This document shows, one piece after another, positions 42,376 through 53,916 of a DNA stretch of 64,000 bases. How positions within the stretch are numbered: the stretch's first letter is position 1; each line of letters begins with the position of its first letter. The translations under genes were made by a program, and so were the position numbers. The DNA comes from Phialocephala subalpina (lineage: Eukaryota; Ascomycota; Leotiomycetes; Helotiales; Mollisiaceae): contig FJOG01000031.1 of the NCBI GenBank assembly GCA_900073065.1, positions 233,404 to 297,403 on the forward strand. Reading direction: 5' to 3'. The notes under the pieces are model-generated. The model had not been told where the DNA came from, did no database searches, and saw nothing but the letters and a program-made list of their open reading frames with translations.

Positions 42376-44388
42376 ATGGAGCTGGTAATAGTGTTTATAT
42401 ATCTTCTGGGGCTTTCCTTACTTCTACCATACTTCGAAAAGGAGGATTTAAAGTCTGCCATAGCTCGAAAGATTGTCGAGATGAGTGTCAGTGTGCTTGG
42501 TGCTGCTCAGTACGCTCCCTCTTCCTTTCCAGCTGACTAGGTGAGAAGACATGAGCTCACGGATAGTATAGGCCGGAATCTATCGTTTCGACGGAGGAAT
42601 TGAAGACCCTGGCTGTTGGAAGTGGACTTTCAATTCCAGATGGAGAGCTCGAGGATTGGAGCGCCCTGCTATCAGGTTTGAACCATTGCGCGAAGGAGAT
42701 TCTGGCGATCCCCGACTAGTGAGTAGTTCTTTGTCATTTGGCAGAGGCTTCTGGATGTCTGCAAGGCTCTTGGAGACTTTGGGAACAATGGAGCATAAAA
42801 CCAAGACGTACTTTGGCACCTCAATGACTGACCCCCTCCCAGCTACCCAACCGTCGACACAACCCTCTACCCGCGAGCGAACATCCACCGTCCTACATCT
42901 GAACAAGAACGAGACTTCGGCGGTTGGGCCTGGAAAGCAGAAGTCAAGTCCACAGCTCCCAGGAGCAACGAACTACAAGGGAAAACATTGGCGATCAAGG
43001 ACAATATCGCTGTAGCGGGAGTCAAGTGCACGAATGGGACCGGGGCGGTGGATTGGACGCCTAATGTCGATGCTACGCTTGTTACGAGGATATTGGATGC
43101 TGGGGGTGTGATTTTGGGGAAGGCGGCTTGTGAGAATAATTGTTTTGGGGCTGTGAGGTATGTTTGTTTGCTTTTTGAAAACTTGGAGATGGCAGAGTCT
43201 GCGAGTGGAGGACGGACATTGGGAGCTGGGAGCTGACTTGGTTACAGTGATACTTCTGTTACGGGACCTGTTCACAACCCATACGCGCATGGCTACTCGA
43301 CCGGTGGCTCCTCTTCTGGCTCTGCACGACTGCTTGCTTCTGGGGCTGTGGACATGGCCATTGGCGCTGATCAGGGAGGATCTATTCGTCTGCCATCTGC
43401 GAACTGTGGCGTTGTAGGATTGAAGCCGACTTGGGGATTGGTACCATACACAGGATGCATAAGTCTCGAAGCTACAATCGACCACGCGGGTCCCATGGCG
43501 AAAACCGTCCAAGATTGTGCCACACTCCTCGAGGTCATTGCAGGAAACGATGGCATTGATGACAGGCAACCTCGAGACTGGGAACACGGGCATGTCAAGT
43601 TTGGAGAAGAAGTCAAGAAGTGGGTGGAGAGAGAGACGGATCTGCCATTGAAAGGAATAAAAGTTGGGGTACTGAAGGAAGGGTTTGAAGACCCGATGAC
43701 CGATCCCAATGTTGCTACAGCTTCGAGGAAAGCCATCGAAAAACTCGAGAAGCTTGGTGCAGAAATTAAGGAGATCAGTATCCCACTTCACAGAGACAGC
43801 GGCATGATCTGGATGGTTGCTCTCCCAATGGCTGGCACAACACAAGGCCTACTCGCCAACCCAGCAGGCAGAAAGCAGCTCCTGTTCCCCGATCGAGCAG
43901 AGCAGGTAGGAGCAAGACTCACACAGGAAGCGTTCGACGCTCTCGGTCCTGGAGGGCAGAATATTTATCTCCGTGGCGTATTTCTGGAACAACGATTCGG
44001 CTCTCCTTTGCACGCTCGCTGCACAAACCTCCTCCGAAAACTGAACGATGAATACGAGCGTGCATTTCGAGATGTCGATGTCCTTGTCATGCCGACAATC
44101 ATTTTCCCACCCACAAAGATCGAAGAGAAAGGAGGGAAGACATTGGGACCGTTGAAGATGCTATCGAGAACGATTGGTGCGACATATAACACTGCAACGT
44201 TCAACTCTTCGGGTCATCCAGGATTGAGTCTTCCGGTTGGTCTCGTGCCAGCAAAGGATAATAAGAGTGTGTTGCTGCCCACTGGACTGCAAATTGTGGG
44301 GAGGAAATTGGAGGATTTGATGTGTCTGAAGGTCGCTGCAAGCTTTGAGAAGGCGAATGATTGGAAGACGTTGAAGTATGGTGCTTAA
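42376..44388 (+). CDS. Amidase (amidase signature family)
   Basis: An amidase-signature hydrolase that cleaves carboxamides to acid and ammonia. Exons 42376-42509, 42572-42718, 42843-43157 and 43248-44388 give 578 residues. Exon 2 (LKTLAVGSGLSIPDGELEDW, LLSGLNHCAKEILAIPD) and exon 3 (YYPTVDTTLYPRANIHRP, GWAWKAEVK) match the usual N-terminal layout. The Ser-cisSer-Lys triad is visible as the Lys of LAIKDNIAVAG, the cis-Ser in GYSTGGSSSGSARLLASG and the nucleophile in GADQGGSIRLPSANCG. Later blocks: GLVPYTGCISLEATIDHAGPM and TFNSSGHPGLSLPVGLVP. The first exon is the least certain: it begins with a hydrophobic stretch, and an alternative reading would use an extra intron starting GTAATA at about 42385. 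Confidence 0.88.
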
Positions 44389-46361
44389 GAGGGAAATTCG
44401 AGTTGAGATGGGGTCCTCGATCCCGACTTCACGGTTCCCCAACTCAGTCTCTGCCTTGTTTTTCGTACCAATGTAAGGCTTTGTCCTCATTCCGGACATC
44501 TAGAATCACTCGGTCTCAACTATGTACTCACTCCAGCTCAGGCCGATCGAAATTCCTTGTCTCGTCTCACGCAATTCAGCATCCGATTTTACAAGCAGAT
44601 CGTTCTCTAGTGGTATCTCTCGACATCCCTACACACGATCACTCTATCCCAAGACCAAAGACCCCAAACGTACGGCTTGTTTCATCGTAAGATATTATGG
44701 GACAAAGGCAACGCCTCCACGTGCCACCTCCACACTTATCACAGACCTCTTTTCATCCCAACTCATCCAGTACTAGGCCTTCGTTTTCAATTTCAGTTTC
44801 CAGATGAGATGTCTGAGATTCGCAAGAATAAACTTTTCCGTCGAACGTTCTGTACTACTTCATGGCGCTTCCATCGCCCAGAAAGCCAATCATTATGCAC
44901 AACAAAAGAGATGAAGATATAATTGGTGCTAGGGAAATCCAGATCAGGCCACGGAGGTTTGAGTACGCCCTTTCCTGTTGCAGTCGTATTGGCCATATTG
45001 GAGTTCGCGATCTCCGAATTTGATTGTGTAGTACTTATATCGCACATGCCCAAGTGTTTCTTAGTGACATCCATACTTTGGTCGGTATCTACGCCACTCT
45101 TTGCCTCTTTGTTGGTTCTTGCGTATCTTCTCTCGCTTCAATCCATGGCTGATACGGCGATTGTTGACGTGGCTACCAGTGACGGTTGTACAGCTGGGGT
45201 CCAGGACAACGGCGCGCACGATTCGAACGCCGTCTACATCGCCGATGGCTTTCGAGAAGAAGGCATATTTGTATGGTACAGCTACTCTGTTAGGCTCTAT
45301 AATAATTGGAAATACAAACAAGATGAGAATCTAGACTCAGCAGGACAGCGAAGAGAGACTAGTGGTGAAGACAAATACGGTTATGAAAGCCCGATCACCA
45401 ATTTTGGCTACTGCCCGGATACTCAGAAGACGAGTTCCAATGCTCTGAGAGGACTTCAACGAGGGATTCGACGCCGTGGAGTAGTAATAGCTTTAATGGA
45501 GGTGGGAATGGCAGTGGGCAAAGTGAGGCTGTTTCTGGGACATTGTCCGTCATCCTAACAACATACAGGCGAGATACACTCGCACGCCAAAGAACGCACC
45601 AAATTCCTCCAGTCATTTACCTTCCTAATGCGCAATTCATCTGTGAAGACTCGCAGCATATCGCACCTAACCAGGAGTTCATCACAAATAATATCATGCT
45701 TCAGACTATTCTAAACGCCGACTCTCTAGTCACATCGAACTAACTCCAGCTTGGGACGATGAGAGTTCTTGGGCTACTGCCGCTTACCTGCTTAGACCTG
45801 ACTTTAGATTCAATGCCAAAAGCATCAAGACAAAAGTCATCTCCACCGTGGTACTTTAGCCCTAGAGTAGAACCACAGCAAATGCTGTTGCTAAAAATAG
45901 GCGACGTTTGTAGAAGTATAATCATGTCGCCCACATTTAGCATGGTCCGAACACTTAAGGAGGAACTTGGACAAAGGTAATATTAATCACACAGTTCTTA
46001 GAAAACGAGCCAGTGCGCTTGGCGCTGCACTTGTACAATGAGTCTGCTACAAGCCACGATCGAGGAACAAAGGAGAAAGGTGCCGACCACTCTCGGGAGG
46101 TTTGTATCGCCTTTGAAACATACTCTTACACCTTTCAAAACAAACGACCGCGGCCGCCTTTCCTACTGCGCAATCTTGTCTATGTTCTGGACACAAGGGT
46201 TTCTCGTCAAAATGATTGCGAGACTTTCCATTTGCCTCTAGAAAGTATAATAGACTAGATTTACTTGCAACTTCCTCTACCACCAAAACATTCTACTTTT
46301 CCAGAACATCAGATTACTTGAACATCCATATTTCATCCTTTAGCCCAACGGACGAGACCAC
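44389..46361. other. Intergenic, 2 kb, with one long unassigned open frame
   Basis: No recognisable gene. The only frame of note is 44923-45558 (+), listed separately. The remaining sequence is of ordinary composition, with no repeats that I can see. Confidence 0.4.
44923..45558 (+). CDS. Hypothetical protein with two hydrophobic segments
   Basis: An uninterrupted frame of 211 codons, longer than expected by chance at this composition. The N-terminal half has two membrane-like segments (FPVAVVLAILEFAI and ILWSVSTPLFASLLVLAYLLSL). The C-terminal half is polar with YSVRLYNNWKYKQDENLD, and its last 40 residues are Arg/Gly-rich. No family recognised. The start could also be an internal Met. Coding status is uncertain. 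Confidence 0.3.
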   Translation: MVLGKSRSGHGGLSTPFPVAVVLAILEFAISEFDCVVLISHMPKCFLVTSILWSVSTPLFASLLVLAYLLSLQSMADTAIVDVATSDGCTAGVQDNGAHDSNAVYIADGFREEGIFVWYSYSVRLYNNWKYKQDENLDSAGQRRETSGEDKYGYESPITNFGYCPDTQKTSSNALRGLQRGIRRRGVVIALMEVGMAVGKVRLFLGHCPSS

Positions 46362-46862
46362 ATGGCATCCCAGTCCCTCCACCGTCTGAAGCCACTCACA
46401 AGCCAGAAGCCCCATTCGAAATCTGGCCCTTTCTGTATGATTTGCAACGGATGGACTATGCCAACTCGAATCAGGGGGTCAAATGGTGTCACAATGACTA
46501 CTATCGAGTGGAAAACGTTTGTTATAGCAGCAAGCGACTCCGAAGAAGCACGAGGCAACCTGATGAAAGAAGCGATAATAGCTATGGAAAAGAACAAATA
46601 CGTTGCAATTCTTGGAATTCAAGTCACAAGAGATCATTTGGGTCAGGACGCGGAGAAAACGACGGTCTTCGTACATAGGGCTTGTGGAGACAAGAGGCTA
46701 TCAGTTTCGGAAAGGACAGATCACGCCAGCTCCAGGTGGTGGGCCAAGATCCACTCGGACCATGATCCCGTTTGGGCGGCATTTAAGCAGATGGTGGGAA
46801 AGGAGAACAGGACTTATTCATGTAAGGATTTGAACAATCTTCTTTCTTTCCGCAAGCATTAA
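46362..46862 (+). CDS. Hypothetical protein, 166 aa
   Basis: Single-exon frame starting MASQSLHRLKPLTSQ and ending LNNLLSFRKH. It contains one CMIC pair (PFCMICNGWTMP), a mixed alpha/beta-looking centre (TTIEWKTFVIAASDSEEARGNL, YVAILGIQVTRDHLG) and a basic C-terminus with HRACGDKRLSVSER and SSRWWAKIHSDHDPVWAAFKQM. No signal peptide. It converges with the kinase-like gene to its right, whose stop is 102 bp away. Family unknown. Confidence 0.45.
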   Translation: MASQSLHRLKPLTSQKPHSKSGPFCMICNGWTMPTRIRGSNGVTMTTIEWKTFVIAASDSEEARGNLMKEAIIAMEKNKYVAILGIQVTRDHLGQDAEKTTVFVHRACGDKRLSVSERTDHASSRWWAKIHSDHDPVWAAFKQMVGKENRTYSCKDLNNLLSFRKH

Positions 46863-46963
46863 CCTAGCAAACAGTACCAACATCCTTTCCCGAGCCTAAC
46901 CTCCTTTAAACGGCAATTAATAATAGGAAAAATCTTCATGTATTTCATTCAGAATAGTTGCAT

Positions 46964-48501
46964 CTAGCGAATAGTCAAGGGTGGGGAATCTAGATCGAGA
47001 CCTGCCTTCTTCGATTTGTAATTGTTGAGTTCATTGAACCACCGCAAGAAGCTCCTTTCTTGTTTCGGAAACTTTTTCCAGCCGTCGTCTTTTTCATCGT
47101 CTTCAGAATCTGTAGAATCCACATCGAATATATCTAGATGTTTTGGGGCCAACCCAAGATCAGCATCCCGATATTCCTGGGCGTATGGTTTACAGGCACA
47201 AAATGGCGGTCGATGCCAACGGTTTGACTCGTCCGGCTTATGTGAGCTGAAAGTATGATTTCCTCCATCTTGCCATGAGTCTTTGACTGGGGATACAGTC
47301 TTCCAGAGTTTTTCAAGATCCTCAGTACTGTATCCTGGGTGAAAAATATCCTGGCCGTCGCCTAGTATCTCCATTATATCGGGGAGATCTGAGCAGAAAA
47401 ATTCTACCCACCATGGAAGGAAGCCAGCCAGTTCCCAGTCAATGATTGCTGTGACCTTGAACTTCTTTTCTTCGTTTTCGTCTGAAATGAAGATGTTTTC
47501 TTCATGCAGATCGCCGTGAGTCAAAACGTATGGCCCACCCCTTGGGAAATTCGCCTTCATCTGGGATACCTTTTCGTCTACCTCTTCAACCCACGAAGCC
47601 CGTGTACATTGATCAGCACCAGAACCATTATTCCGGATCCACAGTAGCCATAGGAATCCTTTACGCATCGCCGGAGTTAAGTTTTCTAGCCACTCTTCCT
47701 CGTCGCGTCCCGTCTTAATACATCCGCGACCATCGCAATTTCCAATGATAGGGTCGCGAAGCTCTGAGCCATCTACTCTCTGCATATGTGGCCTAGTAAT
47801 CTGGCGCCACTCCTTCACGCAATGCTTCAAGTCCTGAAATACATCGTTCTTCTGTTCCCGCGTAAGGGTATGCCAGATTGTTCCTATGGTGCTTCCCTTT
47901 GCGCGGGCCATGATAGTAAAGTGAAACTTATCATCTGGCCCTCCAAATTTATGCATTTCTACCAGAGGGAGATTGGGTTTCTCTTTCCGAAGAAACTGCT
48001 GCGCTGTGTAATCCGTATGCCACGCACTGTTACCGTTGTTGGGCTCATCCTTGAGCATCCACGGGCCATTTGAACCAAGTTCCCAGATTGCAGAATTTTT
48101 ACGGAGGTACATGACTTTCAAGCGTGAAGTATATCCTCCAGAATCGAGCTCCTGCTGAGTGGTCCAGCCGCAATTATGACACAGTGGCTTGGGATTTCCC
48201 CTTGCCTCTGAGATCTCTATCGAAGTAAACGGAATTGCACCTGGGTATAGTTTACGTTCGCCAACCCGCATCGAATGCACCTCGTGAACGAGGTCGGAAC
48301 CATCTACTCCAGGATGGTCTATAACATTATATATTAGCGCTAAACCATTCTATATCGATACTCTAACTTACAAGTATTGTCAAATTCTATCTTGTCTCTC
48401 ATAACTCTTCTAGGGAGTTTGGTTCTCTCTACCTCGACTTCGGGCTTGACGTCGGAGCTGGAGCCCACGTGGCCGCATTTGCTACAAATCGTTTCTGACA
48501 T
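46964..48501 (-). CDS. APH/choline-kinase-like phosphotransferase with N-terminal CxxC
   Basis: A protein-kinase-fold small-molecule phosphotransferase of the fungal APH family; substrate unknown. Exons 48501-48372 and 48318-46964 with a 53-bp intron give 494 residues. The catalytic Brenner loop is LTHGDLHEENIFI (HGDxxxxN), and the metal-binding segment is AIIDWELAGFLPWWVE. The N-lobe is marked by WELGSNGPWMLKDEP and PLVEMHKFGGPDD. The N-terminus starts MSETICSKCGHVG and later has PLCHNCGWTT; these two CxxC pairs could bind one zinc ion as a ribbon. The start is fixed by this CxxC segment; a frame upstream of it is non-conserved. An acidic tract (DSTDSEDDEKDD) lies near the C-terminus. Confidence 0.82.
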
Positions 48502-49073
48502 ATTGAGTATTGGGGTGAATGTGCAGTAAAGGATATTCGAGGAGAGGGACGCAGCTTTTATCTGTTTCACGAACTTCAAAGAGACAAAGATAGAGGAACC
48601 GCGAATACGGACTATGGACAAATGCGGCAGGGAACAAAGGAACCTTAGAAATAATCTTTAAAATATAAGCTTTGTTCACGTCCGCTTGCGCTCGCCTTCA
48701 ACCGGTCAATAGCCACGCAAGTTCTTGGGCGGCCCGAGGTAGTTGCAACGGCAGTTTGCCTTAGCTCGTCCAGTTGAAGGCCTTATTTATGAATGTCTCT
48801 CAAATTCTGGGCACAAAGAAGCTTTGAGAGTGGAACAAAGTGGTAGCTGATAATTGAGCCACCATTCGCAAGAAAGATCAAAGAGAGGAATATATATCTT
48901 CTTTTATCATAACGACTGCAAATGGCCTTGCCGACTCCCTTTATCCGCAAACGTGTACAAAATTGCCTCCTCTGATTTAGGCACTCTGTACCAGCTTTAC
49001 CCCTCGCAATCTTAAATAAACAACTTTCACGGACAGTATATATGCATGAACAAAGTCATTATTTATTCTCACC
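48502..49073. other. Intergenic, divergent
   Basis: This separates the start of the kinase-like gene from the small basic/acidic protein gene; both promoters are likely here. No gene or repeat recognised. Confidence 0.4.
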
Positions 49074-49391
49074 ATGCCACCAAAAGCCGCTGCACCTGCA
49101 CCCGCGGGAACTCGACGCTCCGCAAGAATTGCAGCCCGACTTGTTGTCACCTACGAGGGTCAGACTGCTCCCGAGAAGATCCCAGAAGGGAAAAGGAGAT
49201 TGATAGCTGCGAATCTTAAAGCTGCAAAAAAGGGGAAGGCTGCTGTGAAGTCGAAGGTATTGGTTATGGATTCCGATGAGTCTGAGCCTGAGATTCGAGA
49301 CTCGGATGAGTCGGAGGAGTCCGACGACGACTCACTAGATATGTCATTACCGCGAAAACTGATGGCGGGAGATAGAAGGAATAGAGGATAG
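49074..49391 (+). CDS. Small basic/acidic, probably nuclear protein
   Basis: A frame of 105 codons. The N-terminal half is Ala/Pro/Lys/Arg-rich (MPPKAAAPAPAGTRRSARIAAR, NLKAAKKGKAAVKSKV), with a histone-tail-like look and probable nuclear localisation signals. The C-terminal half is a run of acidic Ser/Asp/Glu (DSDESEPEIRDSDESEESDDD), resembling casein-kinase-2 substrates and histone-chaperone tails. The frame may continue through an intron, since the downstream 150 bp is also Glu/Lys/Arg-coding purine-rich DNA. Intrinsically disordered; no domain. Confidence 0.5.
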   Translation: MPPKAAAPAPAGTRRSARIAARLVVTYEGQTAPEKIPEGKRRLIAANLKAAKKGKAAVKSKVLVMDSDESEPEIRDSDESEESDDDSLDMSLPRKLMAGDRRNRG

Positions 49392-50318
49392 ATGTGAGGT
49401 CGAGTCCTGGTCTGAGGAATATTCAGATTCCGACAGGAGGAGGAAGATGAGGAGGAGAAGGTAATTGAAGAGGATGGAGAGGAGAAAGAAGTCCAAGCTT
49501 AAGAAGGAGGAGAAAGTTGGGAAGAGTGTTTGAAGTGTGTCAGAGACGTGAATGTGGCGTTATAACTGTATTTGCTTTCAATTTGTTCCTATTGTTTTGG
49601 TTTCTTTGGATGATTTTCGCCAACGTCTTCATCTAGAAGGAGAGTTCCTAATGGCGACTATTTCATATTGTTTCTGCGTATCGTACATTGTCCTGGGAGA
49701 CCGAACGAAAGTCCGTTTCAACGTGAAGTCCGCTTTAGCAGCCGACGCCGTGCTAATATTCAGGTCTCGGCAGGTGCTTCGTATGGCATAGAAGTACAGG
49801 CGAGCCGTTCCAATTGGACAAACTTTACTTCCTCAAATGACGTCTATGATCTCTTTCTTGCTATTTTCTGATTCGCCCTCGTCACTGCAGTTTGGCTGCA
49901 TATCATATCAGGCACCTGTTGCTGAAGAAGATATACGTAGAAGCACCAGTGGCCGGACCGAGGGCTGAGCGGCTCGCTTGCGGAAAGGGGGCGATGCGAT
50001 TGGCTACTCGTACATTTTTCAATAATCGAAGCCCCTGTCTAGCTCCTCAGGAACAGGTGCTTATGCAATTCCAAGCTGATATTGTTCCATAAGCTTTCAA
50101 ATTGGAAATAGCTTCCATTTCTTGGTTGCGAAAGTACGCGCAGGAGAGCGTGCTGTGCTCGCACTTCGCACTTCGCATTTAACGTAAGTGATGATGATGA
50201 TACTGACCGTGGTATCTTGAAATGTAGGATATAAGGAGGTCTTTCATTGCTGCAATGGAGTTTCTCATCCTCATTAACTCCATCTCACAACAATTCACTC
50301 TCACATCTTTCTTCCACA
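49392..50318. other. Intergenic
   Basis: Purine-rich sequence (GGAGGAAGATGAGGAGG type) occupies 49430-49520 and may be a missed 3' exon of the acidic protein. The rest shows no supported gene; the right end is the carboxylesterase promoter. Confidence 0.4.
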
Positions 50319-52264
50319 ATGCTCTGTAATGCCTTTCTGTCCGCAATTATCTTGGCCGTGGCCTCCTTTGGAGCACCGACATCCGGCTCATCTCAGCAAC
50401 TTCCAATAGTAGACATTGGATACGATGTGCATCGAGCATCTTTGAATGTAAGGTTCTTGAGTGTTGAGCGAGATAGCATACTGACGAACCTCAGGCTTCC
50501 GGATCCTACTACAACTTCACCAACATCCGGTATGCACAACCACCAACAGGCAATCTGCGCTTTTCCCCGCCTCTCCCTCCAATTGGCATCAACAAGACTG
50601 TCAACGATGGTGGGAGTGTTCCCATCATGTGTGCTCAAGCGGGCCCAGGTATGAACACCTCCTTGACGGGTTTGACGCCCTACTAACTTCAAAAGCCTGG
50701 GAAGCAACGGCGTTCAGAATTCTCGGTGGCGCCAATGCAAGTCAGTTTTCACCAAACCCGCCTCCATTGAATTTGAGCAGTCTCCCAACAGCTATGCCTG
50801 GAGAAGTTGAGGATTGTCTTTTCCTTGATGTCATGGTGCCTACCTCAATCTTTGACAAGAAAGAAGTGAAACCAGGAGGTGAGCTTTCAGCGAGTGACAA
50901 GGCAAATTCGATAATGATTGACGAGAGTATAGCACCTGTCATGGTTTGGATTTTTGGAGGAGGCTTTGTGAGTGGCAGCAAGACTCACAGCGGCAACCCT
51001 GCTGGTATCCTCGAGCGTGCCCAAGAGAACAACGGCGAAGGTGTAATCTTTGTTGCTCTGAACTATCGACTCGGCATATTGGTTCGTCTCTCTCATCTTT
51101 GACCTAATCTTTATGTCTGACTCAGTGCAGGGCTGGCTCTCAGGGTCCACCTATCAACAAAACGCAACATCTAACCTTGGGCTGCACGACCAAGCACTCG
51201 CTCTCAAATGGATCCAGAACAACATCCACCTCTTCGGCGGCGATCCCGGTCGTGTAACCGTCTTCGGCGAGTCCGCTGGTGGTAGTAGTATCCTGGCTCA
51301 GCTCACAGCATACGGAGGCACCAAATCAGCTCCGTTCAAGAGAGCCATCATGCAAAGTCCTGCCTACTTTCCTGTCGCCACGAATTTTCAACAAGAAGAT
51401 ACCTTCAATGATGTCCTCTCCATATCCTCGCTTGTCGCCGCCAGGAACATTTCTACGACGCAAGAACTGAGAGAACTGAGTGAAGCCCAGCTGTATGAGA
51501 TTAATGCTGCGTTTGTGAATCAATTTCCCTATGGAGACTTCGTACTCTTTCCTACTGTTGATGGAGAGTTCAATACCAAGCTGCCAGAGGAGCTTCTAGC
51601 TCATGGGCAATTTGACCGTAGTGTTGAGGTCATGGTGGGGGCCAACGGCAACGAAGGGGCGTTCTTCTTCAACCGGTTCTTGAAGAATGAGTCAGACTTT
51701 GAGGCCCAGGTCTCGCTCCTCCTTCCTGGCGCGAGAAAGCAAGATGTCAAATACATCACGCAAACTCTGTACCCGCCGGTATATGACGGCAGTTTCGGAT
51801 ATAAGACGATGGCGGAGAGAATTGCGCTGTGGACAAGTGATCTGACCGTTGATTGCAAGGCAATCTTAGCCAACCAAGCATACAACAACAGCTATTGTAA
51901 GTCTCACTCATCGCACTCGTCCCATGCGCATCATTGATGCTAATAATGAGTAGCATATATCTTCGTTGGCCCACCTGGCTACCACACTCAAGACGTTGCC
52001 TACACGTTCTATAATAATGGCGAGGAGATAGATAATTTCCGTGTGCCTGTCAACGCGACACTTGCAAAGGTCATGCAGGAATACTTCATCAACTTTGCGA
52101 CAACGGGAAAGCCGAATGCAAATGAGAAGGGTGCTCCATTCTTCCAACCCTATGGATCTGGTACAGAGATGCAGATTCTCGGACTGGAAGGAATTGAGAC
52201 CCAAGTTGTAGATCCAAAGAAGATTGAGAGATGTGATTGGTGGCAGAAGGCACTGTTTTACTGA
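50319..52264 (+). CDS. Secreted type-B carboxylesterase/lipase
   Basis: An alpha/beta-hydrolase of the carboxylesterase type-B (cholinesterase-like) family, expected outside the cell. Exons 50319-50447, 50495-50648, 50696-51081, 51131-51896 and 51954-52264 give 581 residues. The start [22 protein letters not shown] is a signal peptide. Motifs: [27 protein letters not shown], oxyanion-hole [20 protein letters not shown] (completed across intron 3), [24 protein letters not shown], nucleophile FGESAGGSS, the EGAFFF region and a late His in [12 protein letters not shown]. Many Asn-x-Ser/Thr sites suggest glycosylation. The substrate cannot be inferred. The donor of intron 3 (GTTCGT) is atypical, but frame and motif support it. 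Confidence 0.92.
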
Positions 52265-52383
52265 GAGTTGACTGGAGTGTGGGATATGGAGCTAAGAAGG
52301 ATACAGAAGGTTCAAGTATGAATCGTTTCTTTTCACAGTTATAGTAGTTATTTAGACCATGCTTTGGAGTTTAATGGAAGAGA

Positions 52384-52740
52384 TCATAGGCGGCAGCAAT
52401 TGAATGCCTTCTTAAAGAGTGAAAGTGGATTCACGTGATCAGGGACGGCTTTTCCCGGGGTCACCACCTCTTTATAACTTGCTTGATTTAGGCCGAGGAG
52501 ACTTAATTGCCTGAGAATGGAGACTTGATCCTGGAGATAATAATCATTCATGCGAGACTTTAGTAAAGAATACTCAACCTCTCTCCTTCGCGAGTTGGTA
52601 ACTTGGTACGAATTCCGGTAATGTAGGGCTGAACCCAGGGTGCGTATTATGTTCCGAGACTCTGATTGACGAGTGACCAAGACATCAAGATAATCGACCG
52701 TTCTGTGAAGGTAATCGACTTGATAGAGGCAATTTTCATT
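52384..52740 (-). pseudogene. Fragment of a coiled, soluble-looking protein
   Basis: An open minus frame from about 52740 reads NENCLYQVDYLHRTVDYLDV and continues VTRQSESRNIIRTLGSALHYR, EYSLLKSRMNDYYLQDQVSIL, RQLSLLGLNQASYKE to a stop at 52384. The text is clearly protein-like and helical, but no start codon context or upstream exons are present. I regard it as the 3' remnant of a gene. Family not recognised with confidence. Confidence 0.35.
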
Positions 52741-53916
52741 GGCTAGAAAGGTGAAAACCTGGCGACCCTTGTCGTGACCTCGTACCGGGGCGGGAAGCTG
52801 TCAGGTCCGAACCCGGATGAATCAAAAGTCATCTTAGGGTGACCTTTGCAACTGCAGGCTTCCTTTTGAAGAAGTTGAGTAGTCTAGGCGTCTTGCTAAC
52901 AAGTTGCCCGTCCATAATCCCATATACGTAGCTATTCACAAGTATTAGCTCATATAGCCGGATACGGGTATTATACTTTAAACGCAATCACTTCGAGGTG
53001 CAGTCTTTCAAACAGATGTAATCGCAATTGTAGTACTCTCTCGACGCAATTTTCAATGCCTACCGCGCTTTCTGCGGGGAGTCTAGCTCTGCAGAAGATG
53101 GTCTGCAGATCCGCAGCGCCTGTAGAGCCGATACCAAACCTAAAAATAGTAAATCCACATGTGCCTTATTCATGCTTCAAGTCAAACTGGTCCGAATTGC
53201 AGTATAGTAAACTTCGAAACCGACCTCCTTGAAAACACTCTCTTGTAAAAAGTCGGCCCCACCCTTTTAGCCAGCCCCTGCAGCAGCTTTGCCGTTTTCA
53301 GCATGGTGAAGTGCAAGGGTGATGTTCCGATGTATCTCTAGTCACGTCATTGTCAGTCAACATCCTTCCCTTACCTTCCTCGTTCAAAACCTTATTACTA
53401 TTTCTTGCCAACTACCTTACCAGATTATCGGCTTATAAGATCTTTAACCAGTGGTTATTTCTTCTTTTATTATGGCCGAAGAGCCTATCCTCAACCGTGA
53501 TACAGCTTTAAGCCTTATACGTCAGCTAGGGAATCCATTTGTAGTGGAAGATTTGCAACATTCGTGGAGCGACAACCGTTTCCCACTATTTGAAATCCCA
53601 TTTTAGAATATGGGACTGCTATTCAGGAAGTCAACCAGACAACGAGGATCGCATGAAATCGATAGCATCGCGCCAACGCCTCGATACTTGAGAATCTCGA
53701 AAGAACTCCTTGGCTACCCACATTAATCACAAAATATAGGAGCCAACAGCTTACATTTCGTTCCAAACGTCTCCAGTAGCTATTCAAGAACTGGCGAACC
53801 GGAGAGCAAAACGAAGAGGTCCTCAGAGCCTTACCGTTTCAGATCGCAAGGTGACATTCTGGACGCTGAGTTGAAATTTTTATATTCAGGGGAAGTAAAG
53901 GTACAAGCTCAGCGTT
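52741..53916. other. Intergenic with gene remnants
   Basis: Apart from the short frame at 53472-53606 (listed separately), a second coding-like patch without a start is visible near 53740-53870 (EPTAYISFQTSPVAIQELANR, SLTVSDRKVTFWTL) in another frame. These suggest a gene that has been broken up. Confidence 0.35.
53472..53606 (+). pseudogene. Short 5' gene remnant, 44 codons
   Basis: The ATG at 53472 opens MAEEPILNRDTALSLIRQLG, followed by NPFVVEDLQHSWSDNRFPLF and a TAG. It has the look of the beginning of a conserved protein (acidic start, helical, Trp/Pro-containing loop), but the downstream sequence is out of frame and stop-ridden. With the coding-like patch at 53740-53870 it may represent one disrupted gene. 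Confidence 0.3.

Noticed and set aside
42973..43845. A 290-codon minus-strand frame over the amidase gene
   Set aside because: The + strand shows the amidase triad and correct splicing. The minus frame is an antisense shadow.
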